A DNA stretch of 64,000 bases from Taibaiella sp. (GCA_019638495.1 JAHBTQ010000004.1:1-64000), one strand, 5' to 3'; counted from the first letter of the stretch, positions 34,383 through 44,248 are shown. Notes: generated from the sequence alone by a model not told the origin. Made by a program: numbers and translations.

Positions 34383-35978
34383 ATGCGGAGTTTCCCCTCA
34401 GCTCCTATCAGCATGCGCATACCCGTGCTGCTTCTAATTGTCATTTTCGTCGTGCTCAAGTTGCCACATCTGGCCTATCCCTTTTATTGGGATGAGTCGT
34501 GGCCATATGCCAGCGCACTTAAGACAATGTTTCTGAATGGCCCCAGCCTCGCCCCATGGGCCATTCACCCGGACCTGGGCAGGGGGCACCCTCTGCTTTT
34601 TCATTTTCTGGTCGCCAGTTGGATGAAACTATTTGGAGACTCCAATATGGCAATGCACTCGTTTTCACTCTTTGTGGCCACTATACTGATCACCTGCATT
34701 TATGAAACAGTATTGCGACTCTTCGGAATGAAGCCTGCATTTTTTGCGAGTGCCCTATTTGCCACACAGGAAATGTTTTTCGTCCAGTCGTCCTTGCTAT
34801 TGCCGGAGGTGCTGGTGGCATTGTTTAGTTTATCGGGGCTATACTGCTATGCTACCCGCCAATACCGGTTTTCAGCGCTACTGGTAACGGCCGTCGTGCT
34901 TACCAAAGAAAGCGGCCTGGTATTGGTGGCGCTTCTCGCCGCCGAAAGTCTGCTCGCGCTGGCTACCAGCAATTCTGGCATAAAAGAAAAGCTCGCCCGC
35001 ATGGCTTGTTTTGCTATTCCCTCCGCGATTTATGCCTCCTTTCTCATCCTGCAAAAGCATACTCACGGATGGTACTTCTACCCGCTGCATACCGGTTTCA
35101 TTGAGACAAATTTCGATGGCTTCTGGTATCGCTTTCGTTTCGCTTGCCTCACCGATCTTTTCACTCACCAGTATCGCCAATACTTCTATGTCATAGGGGC
35201 TGTATTCTCAGTTACTTTTGCAGTGAAAAAGCGCGACAATGGTGGCTTTGCGCTTCCCATACTTGTGTTGCTATGTTATTGTATACTCGCAGACAAGCTG
35301 CCAGGTCGATTGCCTTCCGCGTTTTGGTTCCCGCTGCTTGTCGTCAACTGGACAGCTGCAACCTACTTCTCCATCTACCGATCCAACAGCTTTACGCCAC
35401 ACCAGAAACGATTCCTTATCCTTGCCTCAGCATTTGTCATGCTGTTTCTCATTTTTTCAGCCGCGAACTTTTATACAACACGCTACCTGATGACACCCCT
35501 GGCAATGACAACTATCCTGCTGCCGCCTATCTTCGAACCGCTCCTTTCCCGTAAGGGCATTGCTCCATATCTACTCACGCTTGCTATGCTCTCAGTAAGC
35601 CTTGCCCATTATCGCAAGACATCTGGGCATGGGGACACCGAATTAGGCACCTTTGACGCTATGAAGGTTGAGAGGGCTACAACGCGATACCTTGAGAACC
35701 ACCAATACCAGGAATTGTACATTTCCACCGGCGCCTTCTTGCAATCTATCCACCTCACTGAGCCTACAACAGGCTTTCTTTCTGGCACAAAAGCTTTCAG
35801 GCATCTGAAATGGGAAATAGATGACACTACCCAACTCGCAATTTTTGACAGTATTGAGCCTGACGAAAGGATTTCTGCGATAAAGACCGACACTGCGTTC
35901 TACCTACTTTTCAGGGCTACTTGCGGGCGCGAATGGGCAGAGATCTACAAGCGCAGACCGGCTACATCCGGGTTTTAG
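34383..35978 (+). CDS. GT39/PMT-like membrane glycosyltransferase
   Basis: The 531-residue protein has about ten to twelve hydrophobic segments and the first-loop acidic pair Asp37-Glu38 in FYWDESWPYASAL, as in PMT/ArnT-type glycosyltransferases that use polyprenyl-phosphate sugars. The HPDLGRGHPLLFHFLVASWM segment (about residues 62-81) is also typical of this superfamily. The enzyme would sit in the inner membrane with its active site on the periplasmic side. The acceptor (lipid A, protein or wall polymer) is not evident. A second start at 34413 (MRIPVLLL) would shorten the N-terminus by ten residues. The C-terminal soluble part (about residues 410-531) carries no motif I recognise. Confidence 0.82.
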   Translation: MRSFPSAPISMRIPVLLLIVIFVVLKLPHLAYPFYWDESWPYASALKTMFLNGPSLAPWAIHPDLGRGHPLLFHFLVASWMKLFGDSNMAMHSFSLFVATILITCIYETVLRLFGMKPAFFASALFATQEMFFVQSSLLLPEVLVALFSLSGLYCYATRQYRFSALLVTAVVLTKESGLVLVALLAAESLLALATSNSGIKEKLARMACFAIPSAIYASFLILQKHTHGWYFYPLHTGFIETNFDGFWYRFRFACLTDLFTHQYRQYFYVIGAVFSVTFAVKKRDNGGFALPILVLLCYCILADKLPGRLPSAFWFPLLVVNWTAATYFSIYRSNSFTPHQKRFLILASAFVMLFLIFSAANFYTTRYLMTPLAMTTILLPPIFEPLLSRKGIAPYLLTLAMLSVSLAHYRKTSGHGDTELGTFDAMKVERATTRYLENHQYQELYISTGAFLQSIHLTEPTTGFLSGTKAFRHLKWEIDDTTQLAIFDSIEPDERISAIKTDTAFYLLFRATCGREWAEIYKRRPATSGF

Positions 35979-36023
35979 TTCCTCTTTAACAGGTCCGCGC
36001 CGGTCACTTTCTTAATTTGCAGT

Positions 36024-36839
36024 ATGCGGAATTTCTTCAGGAAATGGGGTTCAATTACATGCGCTCTTATGACGTTTGCCGCAGTTGATGGTATTGCCCA
36101 ATCTCAATTAGAGCCTTTCCGCGTCATCTTCCGCTCAGGCGATGATTTATCAGAGTACAACGAAATAAATATTTACCGTAAAGACGGGAAATACTATGCT
36201 GCCAACCTGGCACCCACCTTCTACATCGGCGCACAGGCCATAAGCAGTTGGACCACCGAACTGAACGCTGAAAAGATAAATACCTGCATAAAGTTCCTGA
36301 AACGTGCACGCGCACTACCAGAGGAATGCCCTGTTGCAAGCCCTGTACCCAAGGAATATAAGATCATCAGCGCATCTGATTCATTCACCATCTCCGGCGA
36401 TTGCGACTGGGAAGACCTGGACTTCCTGTTCCTGAGGGGCATCCTGTTCTATGAGAACTTCGCAAAAATGGAGCAGGAGCGGGCCGCGATTCGCAAAGAC
36501 CTGAACAAACAGCTTTTCGGCACATGGTACTTTACCCCGTTCAGCCGAATGCCAGAAAAGGGCGAACAAATCACGCTGGTAAGGGCTCCCGGGGCCGGCC
36601 AGACATGTAAATGGGAATTCGGAGAGTCTAATTCGTTCAAGAGCTCCTGCAATGAAATACTGAACCAGGCCTTCTCCGTAAAATACCTGTTGAATATGGA
36701 TGGCGGACACACTATGGAAATTCAGGGCGGCACCACTACAGACAAGGACGGCAACTCCCACGTACGCAACTACGGATCTACCTGGTCCATTGAGTCTATT
36801 TCCCCCTCAGAACTGAAACTGCGTTATATGTGGCGGTAA
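36024..36839 (+). CDS. Secreted protein of unknown function
   Basis: The 271-residue protein has a signal peptide (cleavage near DGIAQS). The mature part contains four Cys residues in spaced pairs (INTCIKFLKR, LPEECPV, SGDCDWED) and later QTCKWEF and SSCNEIL, which may form disulfides. The last third begins with QLFGTWYFTPF and ends SELKLRYMW, a pattern similar to lipocalin-like lipid-binding domains where a GTW motif opens the barrel; this is only a resemblance. A -7-like sequence (TTAATTTG, 36012-36019) ends four bases before the ATG. No family was recognised. It follows the glycosyltransferase by 45 bases. Confidence 0.7.
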   Translation: MRNFFRKWGSITCALMTFAAVDGIAQSQLEPFRVIFRSGDDLSEYNEINIYRKDGKYYAANLAPTFYIGAQAISSWTTELNAEKINTCIKFLKRARALPEECPVASPVPKEYKIISASDSFTISGDCDWEDLDFLFLRGILFYENFAKMEQERAAIRKDLNKQLFGTWYFTPFSRMPEKGEQITLVRAPGAGQTCKWEFGESNSFKSSCNEILNQAFSVKYLLNMDGGHTMEIQGGTTTDKDGNSHVRNYGSTWSIESISPSELKLRYMWR

Positions 36840-36884
36840 GGTGCCACCTGTCCTTTTTCGCTAACTCCCTTATATGGCGAGTGT

Positions 36885-38375
36885 TTGACATTTCTTTATA
36901 CCAAAAATTATTTTACTTTTACGATTTACTGTGACACCCAAAATTATCCGGATTTGAAACAGGTAGTACAATCCATAGGTCTATTCGCGCTCATATTGTT
37001 CGGCTTTACCCGGTCTGATGCCCAGGACGTTATTTTACACCTCGCCGGCAACGACGCTACCAACCACTGGGGCGATGGCGGTCCGGCTTTCAGGGCCTCC
37101 CTGCGATGCCCAAGCGCTGTAGCTACTACGGCAGGTGGCTCTGTAATTATAGGCGACGGCGGCCCCTTTGGATACCAGAATGATGCATGCATAAGGCTTA
37201 TTACCCCAGACGGCATTATTTCTACAATAGCAGGAAAGATATACGTTTCTGATTCAGACAATAACTGGAGCGACAGCATTCCGGCAGTCAATGCTAAACT
37301 GCGTGGCGTGGCTGGCTTGTGCCTCGACAATGAAGGCAACCTTATCATTGCCGACGGTTTTAGCCAGGTATTGAAGCTCAACTTCGCTACAGGGTACCTG
37401 ACTGTTGTGGCTGGAAAGCGCGATACTGTCGGCTACTTTGGCGATGGCGGGCCGGCAAGAGAAGCGCTACTTAAGGGTCCTGCTGACGTTTGTATGGATG
37501 GCGCCGGCAACATTTGCATTGCTGACTGCAACAACCACGTGATCAGGAAAGTAAATCCCGCCACCGGAATTATTACCACATTTGCGGGCATCGGAGCTCC
37601 GGGCCACATAGGCGACGGCGGGCCTGCCGGCCTCGCCAGGCTTAACCAGCCACGGGGAATATGCTATAATGCCGGACGCCTTTTTATTGCTGACTATGGC
37701 AACAACTGCATCCGTAAGGTAGAAGCTAATCTGATCTCTACGATTGCAGGCAGCACTACCGGCTTTGCCGGCGACGGCGGACCCGCATCTGCGGCACTGC
37801 TTGCTCAGCCGGCTCGCCTGGCAATTGACGCTTCTGGAAACCTCTACGTGTCAGATGTTGCTAACCAACGCATAAGGAAAATCATGGGCGCCAGCGCATC
37901 CGGCACCATATCTACTTTTGCCGGAAACGGAGTGCACTTTACCTCTAAAGATACTATCGGCAATACCGGCCTTGCAACTAATGCAAGCCTCGTACCTTAC
38001 GGGCTGGCGTTCAACAATTGCCAGGACCTGATCGTTGGTGGTGTGATGTATTCTGTACGCATCATCACTGACCAACCCGATTCTATCGTTTGCGAAATGC
38101 ACATCACTTCTACGCGGAATGTTGCAGCAGCCACCCTGGCCGACCTTTCAGTGGCACCGAATCCATCCAACGGAAACTTTAGCGTGAAGCTCACGGCCCC
38201 CGCTACAATGCCAATGGATATCGCCGTTTTTGATGTGACGGGCAGAAAAGTGGCCGCGTTCAACTCTGAAACAAATAAGTCCACTGATATTTCGCTGAAT
38301 GTTGCATCCGGTTTATACCTTATGCAGGTCTCAACCACCAGCGGCGTCCTCACAAGGAAAGTAACAGTCAACTAA
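36885..38375 (+). CDS. NHL-repeat T9SS-sorted secreted protein
   Basis: The protein is built from about five NHL propeller repeats with the GDGGPA...LxxPxGVCxDxxGN.xIADxxNxxIRKV pattern (for example AREALLKGPADVCMDGAGNI, CIADCNNHVIRKVNP, ARLNQPRGICYNAGRLFIAD), followed by a T9SS type A sorting domain (LSVAPNPSNGNFSVKL, SGLYLMQVSTTSGVL). It is exported and probably attached to the cell surface. NHL propellers usually bind proteins or glycans; the ligand is unknown. The first ATG at 36885 does not give a clear signal peptide; the TTG at 36954 (LKQVVQSIGLFALILFGFTR) would, so the true start may be there. A hairpin terminator follows. Confidence 0.85.
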   Translation: MTFLYTKNYFTFTIYCDTQNYPDLKQVVQSIGLFALILFGFTRSDAQDVILHLAGNDATNHWGDGGPAFRASLRCPSAVATTAGGSVIIGDGGPFGYQNDACIRLITPDGIISTIAGKIYVSDSDNNWSDSIPAVNAKLRGVAGLCLDNEGNLIIADGFSQVLKLNFATGYLTVVAGKRDTVGYFGDGGPAREALLKGPADVCMDGAGNICIADCNNHVIRKVNPATGIITTFAGIGAPGHIGDGGPAGLARLNQPRGICYNAGRLFIADYGNNCIRKVEANLISTIAGSTTGFAGDGGPASAALLAQPARLAIDASGNLYVSDVANQRIRKIMGASASGTISTFAGNGVHFTSKDTIGNTGLATNASLVPYGLAFNNCQDLIVGGVMYSVRIITDQPDSIVCEMHITSTRNVAAATLADLSVAPNPSNGNFSVKLTAPATMPMDIAVFDVTGRKVAAFNSETNKSTDISLNVASGLYLMQVSTTSGVLTRKVTVN

Positions 38376-38400
38376 AGGACATAACGAATTGAAATTTTAG

Positions 38401-38425
38401 AGCCACACACCGTGTGGCTTTTTTA
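38401..38425 (+). terminator. Terminator after the NHL-repeat gene
   Basis: AGCCACAC (38401-38408) pairs with GTGTGGCT (38412-38419) around ACC, followed by a run of T residues. Confidence 0.88.
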
Positions 38426-38517
38426 TTGCGGCAAACGACAACCCAAAACAAAAAACTGAATAAGTGATATTTTGGGTGAAATTCCCACGTTGTCACGGCA
38501 TTTTAGCCCGCAAACCC

Positions 38518-38525
38518 TACTTTTG
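38518..38525 (+). promoter_or_regulatory. -7 promoter element of the M16 peptidase operon
   Basis: TACTTTTG fits TAnnTTTG. It lies 22 bases before the ATG at 38548. A TTG at 38490-38492 could be the -33 element but the spacing (25) is long. Confidence 0.5.
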
Positions 38526-38547
38526 CGCCCAAACATTATCAATAAAT

Positions 38548-39912
38548 ATGAAGCGGAAAGCTTTTCTCAGCCTCTTGCTTGGGGTGTCACTACTGACAGC
38601 CGGCGCAAACAGGGCCACAGCCAAAATTACCTATTCTGAATTCACGATGCCCAATGGGCTGCATGTGATTCTGCACGAAGATCATTCAACTCCTATTGTT
38701 GCGGTTTCTGTGATGTATCACGTAGGTTCAAAGAATGAAGACCCGCAGCGCACAGGCTTCGCGCACTTCTTCGAGCATTTGTTGTTCGAGGGTAGCGAGA
38801 ACATCGGCCGCGGCGAGTTCATGAAACTAGTGCAGGGTGCAGGTGGCCAGATAAATGCCAACACCACCCAGGATCGTACATTCTACTATGAGGTAATGCC
38901 ATCAAACCAACTGGAACTGGCACTGTGGATGGAGTCTGAGCGTATGCTGCATGCCAAGATCGACATGGTAGGCGTGGAAACACAGCGCAGCGTGGTAAAG
39001 GAAGAAAAGAAACAACGCTATGACAACACGCCATATGGCCAGCTTATCAATGTGATATTTGAAAACGCTTATACGGTATATCCTTACCGCTGGAGCCCTA
39101 TCGGCAAGGAGCAATACATAGACAAGGCTACCCTTGATGAGTTCATGACATTCTACAAGACCTTTTATGTACCTAATAACGCCGTGCTGGTATTGGCCGG
39201 TGATATAGACCAGGCAAAGGCAAAAGCGCTTGCAACAAAGTACTTCGGGGATATTCCTAAGGGAACCAAGGCTATTCCTCGCCCCACAGAAGTGGAGCCG
39301 GTGCAGAAGGCTGAAAAGCGCGTGAAGTTCTATGACAACGTGCAGCTACCAGCTGTTATCCTTGCTTACCACACACCTAAACAAGGCACCCACGACTACT
39401 ACGCCATTCAGCTCCTCACCAACCTCATGTCAAAGGGCAAGAGCTCACGCTTCGAACGTGAAGTGGTAGATAAACAGGAAAAAGCCCTGCAGGCTGCTGC
39501 CTTCGACCTGGGCAATGAAGAACCGGGTCTTGCCATAATGCTGGGTATCGCAAATATGGGAGTAAGCGCAGACACACTGGAAAAGTCTATGCTTGCCGAA
39601 ATAGAGAAACTGAAGAAAGACGGAATTACCGATGAAGAATATACCAAGCTGCAAAACCAGGCAGAGAACGACTTCATTGAGCAAAACCAGAAAGTACTTG
39701 GTGTAGCAAGCAACCTCGCCACTTACTATACATTCATGGGCAACGCTGACCTGATAAACACTGAGCTGGAACGCTACAAAAAGGTGACCAAAGACGACAT
39801 TAAGCGTGTGGCAAACAAGTACTTCACTAAGGACAACCGCCTTGTGGTGCACTACCTGCCTAAGTCTGAGGAAAACAAGAATACCGAAAGCGCTAACCAA
39901 CCTAAGAAGTAA
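38548..39912 (+). CDS. M16 family zinc metallopeptidase, active subunit
   Basis: The start at 38548 (MKRKAFLSLLLGVSLLTAGA) gives a signal peptide; the upstream frame lacks one. The 454-residue protein has the inverted zinc motif HFFEH at residues 73-77 (His73, Glu76, His77) and a downstream Glu in VVKEEKKQR (about 152-153) as third ligand, as in M16B peptidases. RVANKYFTKDNRLVVHYLP near the C-terminus belongs to the second M16 domain. The enzyme should act in the periplasm on peptides or unfolded proteins. The next gene encodes a partner without the zinc motif, the standard active/inactive M16B pair. The gap between them is 48 bases. Confidence 0.92.
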   Translation: MKRKAFLSLLLGVSLLTAGANRATAKITYSEFTMPNGLHVILHEDHSTPIVAVSVMYHVGSKNEDPQRTGFAHFFEHLLFEGSENIGRGEFMKLVQGAGGQINANTTQDRTFYYEVMPSNQLELALWMESERMLHAKIDMVGVETQRSVVKEEKKQRYDNTPYGQLINVIFENAYTVYPYRWSPIGKEQYIDKATLDEFMTFYKTFYVPNNAVLVLAGDIDQAKAKALATKYFGDIPKGTKAIPRPTEVEPVQKAEKRVKFYDNVQLPAVILAYHTPKQGTHDYYAIQLLTNLMSKGKSSRFEREVVDKQEKALQAAAFDLGNEEPGLAIMLGIANMGVSADTLEKSMLAEIEKLKKDGITDEEYTKLQNQAENDFIEQNQKVLGVASNLATYYTFMGNADLINTELERYKKVTKDDIKRVANKYFTKDNRLVVHYLPKSEENKNTESANQPKK

Positions 39913-39960
39913 ACCGCTACTAAAAGACTATTACAGCTCACTGCTCTAAAAACATTAAGA

Positions 39961-42069
39961 ATGAAAAAAATAGCATTTTCTATATTGGCACTGTCTGTAG
40001 CGGCGGCAACATTTGCGCAGCCGCTTAATCGCAGCGTTCGCCCTAAGCCGGGCCCTGCTCCGGAAATATCTCTTGGCAAAACTGAGAGCTTCACACTCGC
40101 AAACGGCATGAAGGTATTTGTGGTGGAAAATCACAAACTGCCTACCGTTGAGATCAGCATACAGCTAGATGTAAAACCTGAACTGGAGGGCAACATGACC
40201 GGCTACCGCGACATGATGTCAGAGCTGCTGGTTTCAGGCACTACCACACGCACGAAAGAAAAACTGAATGAAGAGATCGATCGTATGGGGGCCAGCATCG
40301 ACGCAAATAGCACTGCCATACAGGGTGGCGGACTGAAGAAGTACCAGGACAAGATACTGGAACTGATGGCCGATATCGCCATGAACGCGAAGATTTCGCA
40401 GGATGAACTGGACCGCACTAAAAAGAAATCTCTGTCTGCTATAGAAACAACCAAAAACCAACCTGATGCGATGGTTTCGAATGTAAGCGCGGTTGTCAAC
40501 TATGGCACCAACCATCCTTATGGCGAGGTTTCAACGGACGAAACGATCAAGAACATCACACTGGAACGCTGCGAAAGTTATTACAAGACCTACTTCCGCC
40601 CCAATGTAGCCTACATGGCAATAGTGGGAGACGTGACTGCAGCAGAAATGAAACCGCTCGTAGAAAAGTACTTCGGCAAGTGGCAGTCTGCAACAGTGCC
40701 GTCGGCAAACTACCCTACCCCGGCAACAACGGGCAAAACTACCAAGGTAGCCTTTGCACCCCGCACCGGAGCGGTACAGAGTGTAGTAGAGGTTACCTAC
40801 CCGCTCCCAGACCTGAAGCCGGGCATGCCAGACGTGATCAAAGCAAAAGTGGCCAACACCATTCTGGGCGGTGGCTCTCAGGGCCGCTTGTTCCAGAACA
40901 TCCGCGAAAAGCATGGCTGGGGTTATGGCTCCTATTCTTCGCTCTCAGAAGACCGCTTCTGCGGAAACTTCACTGCAACCCTCAAGGTAAAGAACAATGT
41001 ATCTGACAGCGCTCTTGAAGCTCTTATAAACGAAATGCGTATCATCCGCACCGAGCGCGTGGCAGACAGCACACTGCGCAGCACCATCAGCTACATTTCC
41101 GGCAACTTTGCGATTGGCCTCGAAGATCCTCGTCGCATAGCACAGTTCGCTATCAACATTGAGCGCTACAACATGCCAAAAGACTACTATAAGAACTACC
41201 TGAAAGACCTTAGCGCGGTAACCCCCGACGACGTAATGGCAATGGCAAAGAAGTACATCCTGCCCGAAAATGCAAACATTGTAGTAGCAGGCAGCAAGGA
41301 AGATGTAGCCAACAAGTTGGCTAAATTCTCTGCAGATGGCAAGATCGACTATTATGACTATGCAGGCCGCCAGATAAAGCCAACGGAAACCAAAGCAGCT
41401 CCACTTGGACTTACAGCAGACGATGTATACAAAAAGTATGTTGCTGCATTGGGTGGTGAAAAAGCACTAAACAGCCTGAAAGATCTGAAGCTTGTAAGTA
41501 CAGCGGAACTGCAGGGAACACCGCTCACTGTAACAATCGTTAAGAAAGCCGGTGGCAAACTGAGGCAGACCATTGAAGTAAGCATGCCGAACGGCAGCAA
41601 GATGACCGTACAGAAGCAGGTGTTTGATGGTACAAAGGGCTATACAGAACAGCAGGGACAAAAGAAAAATGTAGAAGCTGATGAAGTAGCTGAACTGAAG
41701 CAGGAAGCAGACCTGCAATTGCCATTGCATAGTGAGCAATATGGAATAAAGCGCACACTCAAAGGCATGGAAACTATAGAGGGCGCAGAAGCATACCTGG
41801 TTGAGTCAATAGACGCAAATAAGGAAAAGACGATCGAGTATTTCGATGCGAAAAGTGGCTTCCTCGTTCGCCAGACTAAATATGCAAAGGACCCTTCCGG
41901 TGCTGAGGTTGCACAATCTACAGACATGTCCGACTATCGCGAGGTGCCAGGAACAAACGGCTATAAAGTACCGTACTTTATGAGTGTACCCGCCGGTGGC
42001 ATGAGCTTCAACCTGAAGGTGCAGTCAGTAGAAGTGAATAAGGGTATCCCTGATAGCGATTTCCAGTAA
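39961..42069 (+). CDS. M16 family partner subunit (zinc motif lost) with extra C-terminal domain
   Basis: The 702-residue protein has a signal peptide (ending ATFAQP) and two M16-like halves, but where HxxEH is expected it reads GYRDMMSELLVSG, so the zinc ligands are missing. RxxxY-type substrate-binding elements of the second half are visible (HGWGYGSYSSLSEDRF). After about residue 480 (TADDVYKKYVAALGGEKALN) it carries an added domain of about 220 residues with a beta-rich pattern, including EAYLVESIDANKEKTIEYFD and KSGFLVRQTKYA, similar to LolA-like lipoprotein-carrier folds. In M16B pairs the degenerate subunit supplies the substrate-binding arginine and tyrosine. The extra domain could bind lipidated or hydrophobic substrates; this is inference. 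Confidence 0.85.
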   Translation: MKKIAFSILALSVAAATFAQPLNRSVRPKPGPAPEISLGKTESFTLANGMKVFVVENHKLPTVEISIQLDVKPELEGNMTGYRDMMSELLVSGTTTRTKEKLNEEIDRMGASIDANSTAIQGGGLKKYQDKILELMADIAMNAKISQDELDRTKKKSLSAIETTKNQPDAMVSNVSAVVNYGTNHPYGEVSTDETIKNITLERCESYYKTYFRPNVAYMAIVGDVTAAEMKPLVEKYFGKWQSATVPSANYPTPATTGKTTKVAFAPRTGAVQSVVEVTYPLPDLKPGMPDVIKAKVANTILGGGSQGRLFQNIREKHGWGYGSYSSLSEDRFCGNFTATLKVKNNVSDSALEALINEMRIIRTERVADSTLRSTISYISGNFAIGLEDPRRIAQFAINIERYNMPKDYYKNYLKDLSAVTPDDVMAMAKKYILPENANIVVAGSKEDVANKLAKFSADGKIDYYDYAGRQIKPTETKAAPLGLTADDVYKKYVAALGGEKALNSLKDLKLVSTAELQGTPLTVTIVKKAGGKLRQTIEVSMPNGSKMTVQKQVFDGTKGYTEQQGQKKNVEADEVAELKQEADLQLPLHSEQYGIKRTLKGMETIEGAEAYLVESIDANKEKTIEYFDAKSGFLVRQTKYAKDPSGAEVAQSTDMSDYREVPGTNGYKVPYFMSVPAGGMSFNLKVQSVEVNKGIPDSDFQ

Positions 42070-42125
42070 GAGACCTCTCCGCCTCCAAAGGAGACGGAGG
42101 CGAACTTTGACATTTTTAGATACTG

Positions 42126-42153
42126 AGCGGCGTTCTTCGGAGCGCCGCTTTTT
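42126..42153 (+). terminator. Terminator after the M16 pair
   Basis: AGCGGCGTTC (42126-42135) and GAGCGCCGCT (42140-42149) form a stem with a TTCG tetraloop, followed by TTTTT. Confidence 0.88.
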
Positions 42154-42191
42154 GTTTGTCTCTTCAGCTATCTGCTTCCCCCAACACTCCT

Positions 42192-42276
42192 TACATTACC
42201 ACATTACCACATTACCACATTACCGCATTGTCAAATTGCCACATTGCCGAATTTTCAAATTGCCGAATTGTCGAAT
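42192..42276 (+). repeat. 9-bp imperfect tandem repeats upstream of pth
   Basis: ACATTACC units are repeated with period nine (CATTACCAC four times), then drift to CATTGCCAA/GAATTTTCA forms up to the pth start. No gene is present. The array spans the expected promoter region of pth. Confidence 0.75.
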
Positions 42277-42288
42277 TAAATTCGCACC

Positions 42289-42849
42289 ATGAAATTCCTG
42301 ATCGTAGGCCTGGGCAATATAGGCAACGAATATGATGCGACCCGCCACAACATAGGCTTTGATGTAGCTGACACCTTCGTACTAAAGCACGGTGGCACCT
42401 TCACGCTCGATCGGCACGCTTTTGTATCTGAGGTAAAGTGGAAAGGGCGCACATTTGTGGTGATCAAGCCTACAACGTTTATGAACCTGAGTGGCAAGGC
42501 GCTTAAATATTGGATGGACAAGGAAAAAATTGCCCTTGAAAACGTATTGGTGATCGTAGATGAGCTTGCCCTACCCCTAGGCACACTGCGCATACGGGCC
42601 ACAGGTAGTGATGCCGGCCACAACGGGCTAAAAAACATCCAGGACGTCCTGACACACAACAAATATCCCCGTCTCCGCTTTGGTATAGGAAACGACTTCC
42701 CAAAGGGTCGCCAGGTAGAGTTTGTGCTGGGTAAGTGGAAGCCGTCGGAGATGCCCCTGGTAAAGGACGCTATAGTAAAAAGCGTGGAGGCCATTGAGTG
42801 TTTTGCCACACAGGGCATCAACCAAGCCATGACACAGTATAATCGCTAA
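42289..42849 (+). CDS. pth: Peptidyl-tRNA hydrolase
   Basis: Pth frees tRNA from peptidyl-tRNAs that drop off ribosomes. The 186-residue protein begins MKFLIVGLGNIGNEYDATRH with the catalytic His in TRHNIGF (His20), and has KPTTFMNLSGKAL, the VIVDELALPLGTLRI region with the conserved Asp, and DAGHNGLKNIQDVL. All expected active-site residues (Asn10, His20, Met/Asn of FMNLSG, Asp of VDELALP) are present. A -7-like sequence, TAAATTCG, ends four bases before the ATG. It is a single-gene unit. Confidence 0.97.
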   Translation: MKFLIVGLGNIGNEYDATRHNIGFDVADTFVLKHGGTFTLDRHAFVSEVKWKGRTFVVIKPTTFMNLSGKALKYWMDKEKIALENVLVIVDELALPLGTLRIRATGSDAGHNGLKNIQDVLTHNKYPRLRFGIGNDFPKGRQVEFVLGKWKPSEMPLVKDAIVKSVEAIECFATQGINQAMTQYNR

Positions 42850-42997
42850 CGCGTACTACAATAAACCATAGCGATTTAATAATTTCTTTTCCCGATTATA
42901 TAACTCACTTTTCCGAAATTTGAAAATGGGCGCCTCGCTGTGCCCGTATATTTACGTCAGCGTTCAAAATTCCAGCAACCCCGTAACTCCTACAAAA

Positions 42998-44170
42998 ATG
43001 ACAAAGACATTAATACAAAGCCTGTTGCTACTGGCAATACTCATTTCCGGCTGCCAAAAAGGGGAAAAGAGCTCATCTACTACCGGCACCACTTCCACTA
43101 CAGGGTCTACATCATCTACAAGCGGCGGTAGCGGTAATCCCGGAGGCCAACATCAGCCTGGAGTTATCACGGCAGGAGAATGGAACGACCTGGATAACTG
43201 GGCTTTCTGGCTCACGATCAATGCCCGAACCAAGTTCATTACTCTTCCGCCATACTGGGGCTTTTACAACAACAATCGCGTGTCGGTAAGCGTGAAAAAC
43301 GCAGACGGAAGCCCGGCTATAAGTGTGCCTGTGGAGCTGAAACGCGGCACAAATACCATATTCACCGCCCAAACGGACAATAAAGGAACAGCAGAACTGT
43401 GGGTGGATATTTTCCAGAACAATACGAATGTTGCCGCCTCTCAACTTTCACTCGTAGCAAATAATGCCACGACTATCAACGGAATCAAGCTCTATGCCGA
43501 TGGCGTAAATGAGCTGACAATACCTTCTTCAACATATGAAAATGAGATTGAAATTTCGTTTGTTGTGGATGCTACAGGGTCAATGGGCGATGAGTTAGAA
43601 TATCTAAAAACAGAGCTGCTGGACGTTATAGAAAAAGTAAAAGCAAACAACCCCAACTCAAATGTCTCTACAGGTTCAGTATTCTATCGCGACAAGGGAG
43701 ATACTTATGTTACACGCGTATCGCCGTTTTCATCAGACATAAATACTACGCTTAAATTCATAAAGGACCAAAGCGCAGGTGGTGGTGGCGACTTTCCTGA
43801 AGCGGTAAACACGGCGCTAGACAAGGCTGTAAATGAGCTGCAATGGATGGGAAAAGCGAAGACGAAGCTATTGTTCCTGGTGCTAGACGCCCCACCACAT
43901 GACGATGCCAACTCTAAGGGAGAAATGCAGCAAGTGACCATGAAAGCCGCCTCGCAGGGCATAAAGATGATACCTATAGTTGCAAGCGGTATAAACAAAG
44001 AAACTGAAGGTCTGATGCGTTACCTCGCTATTACCACAAACGGCACTTATGTTTTCATCACCGACGACAGCGGCGTAGGCAACGACCACCTGGAAGCCAC
44101 AGTAGGGCAATACTCGGTAGAGAAGCTGAACGACCTGATGGTACGCCTTATCAACAAATACGCACAGTAA
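42998..44170 (+). CDS. VWA-domain lipoprotein
   Basis: The start at 42998 (MTKTLIQSLLLLAILISGC) is chosen because it gives a type II signal peptide with Cys19. After a Ser/Thr/Gly-rich linker (about residues 25-50) there is a beta-sandwich-like part (about 65-180) and a von Willebrand A domain with MIDAS motif VVDATGSMGDE (Asp191, Ser195), a downstream SAGGGGDFPEAVNTALDKAV (GGD pattern) and LVLDAPPHDD as the last metal site. Such domains bind divalent metal and protein partners. It should be surface- or periplasm-anchored. The partner is unknown; no neighbouring gene suggests a complex. Confidence 0.88.
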   Translation: MTKTLIQSLLLLAILISGCQKGEKSSSTTGTTSTTGSTSSTSGGSGNPGGQHQPGVITAGEWNDLDNWAFWLTINARTKFITLPPYWGFYNNNRVSVSVKNADGSPAISVPVELKRGTNTIFTAQTDNKGTAELWVDIFQNNTNVAASQLSLVANNATTINGIKLYADGVNELTIPSSTYENEIEISFVVDATGSMGDELEYLKTELLDVIEKVKANNPNSNVSTGSVFYRDKGDTYVTRVSPFSSDINTTLKFIKDQSAGGGGDFPEAVNTALDKAVNELQWMGKAKTKLLFLVLDAPPHDDANSKGEMQQVTMKAASQGIKMIPIVASGINKETEGLMRYLAITTNGTYVFITDDSGVGNDHLEATVGQYSVEKLNDLMVRLINKYAQ

Positions 44171-44248
44171 AAGCTCTGATGTGCACAACCTGCATGGGAA
44201 GAAATATTGCCGCGTGACAAGCTTTATTTTTGTTTAGCACTGCTGATG

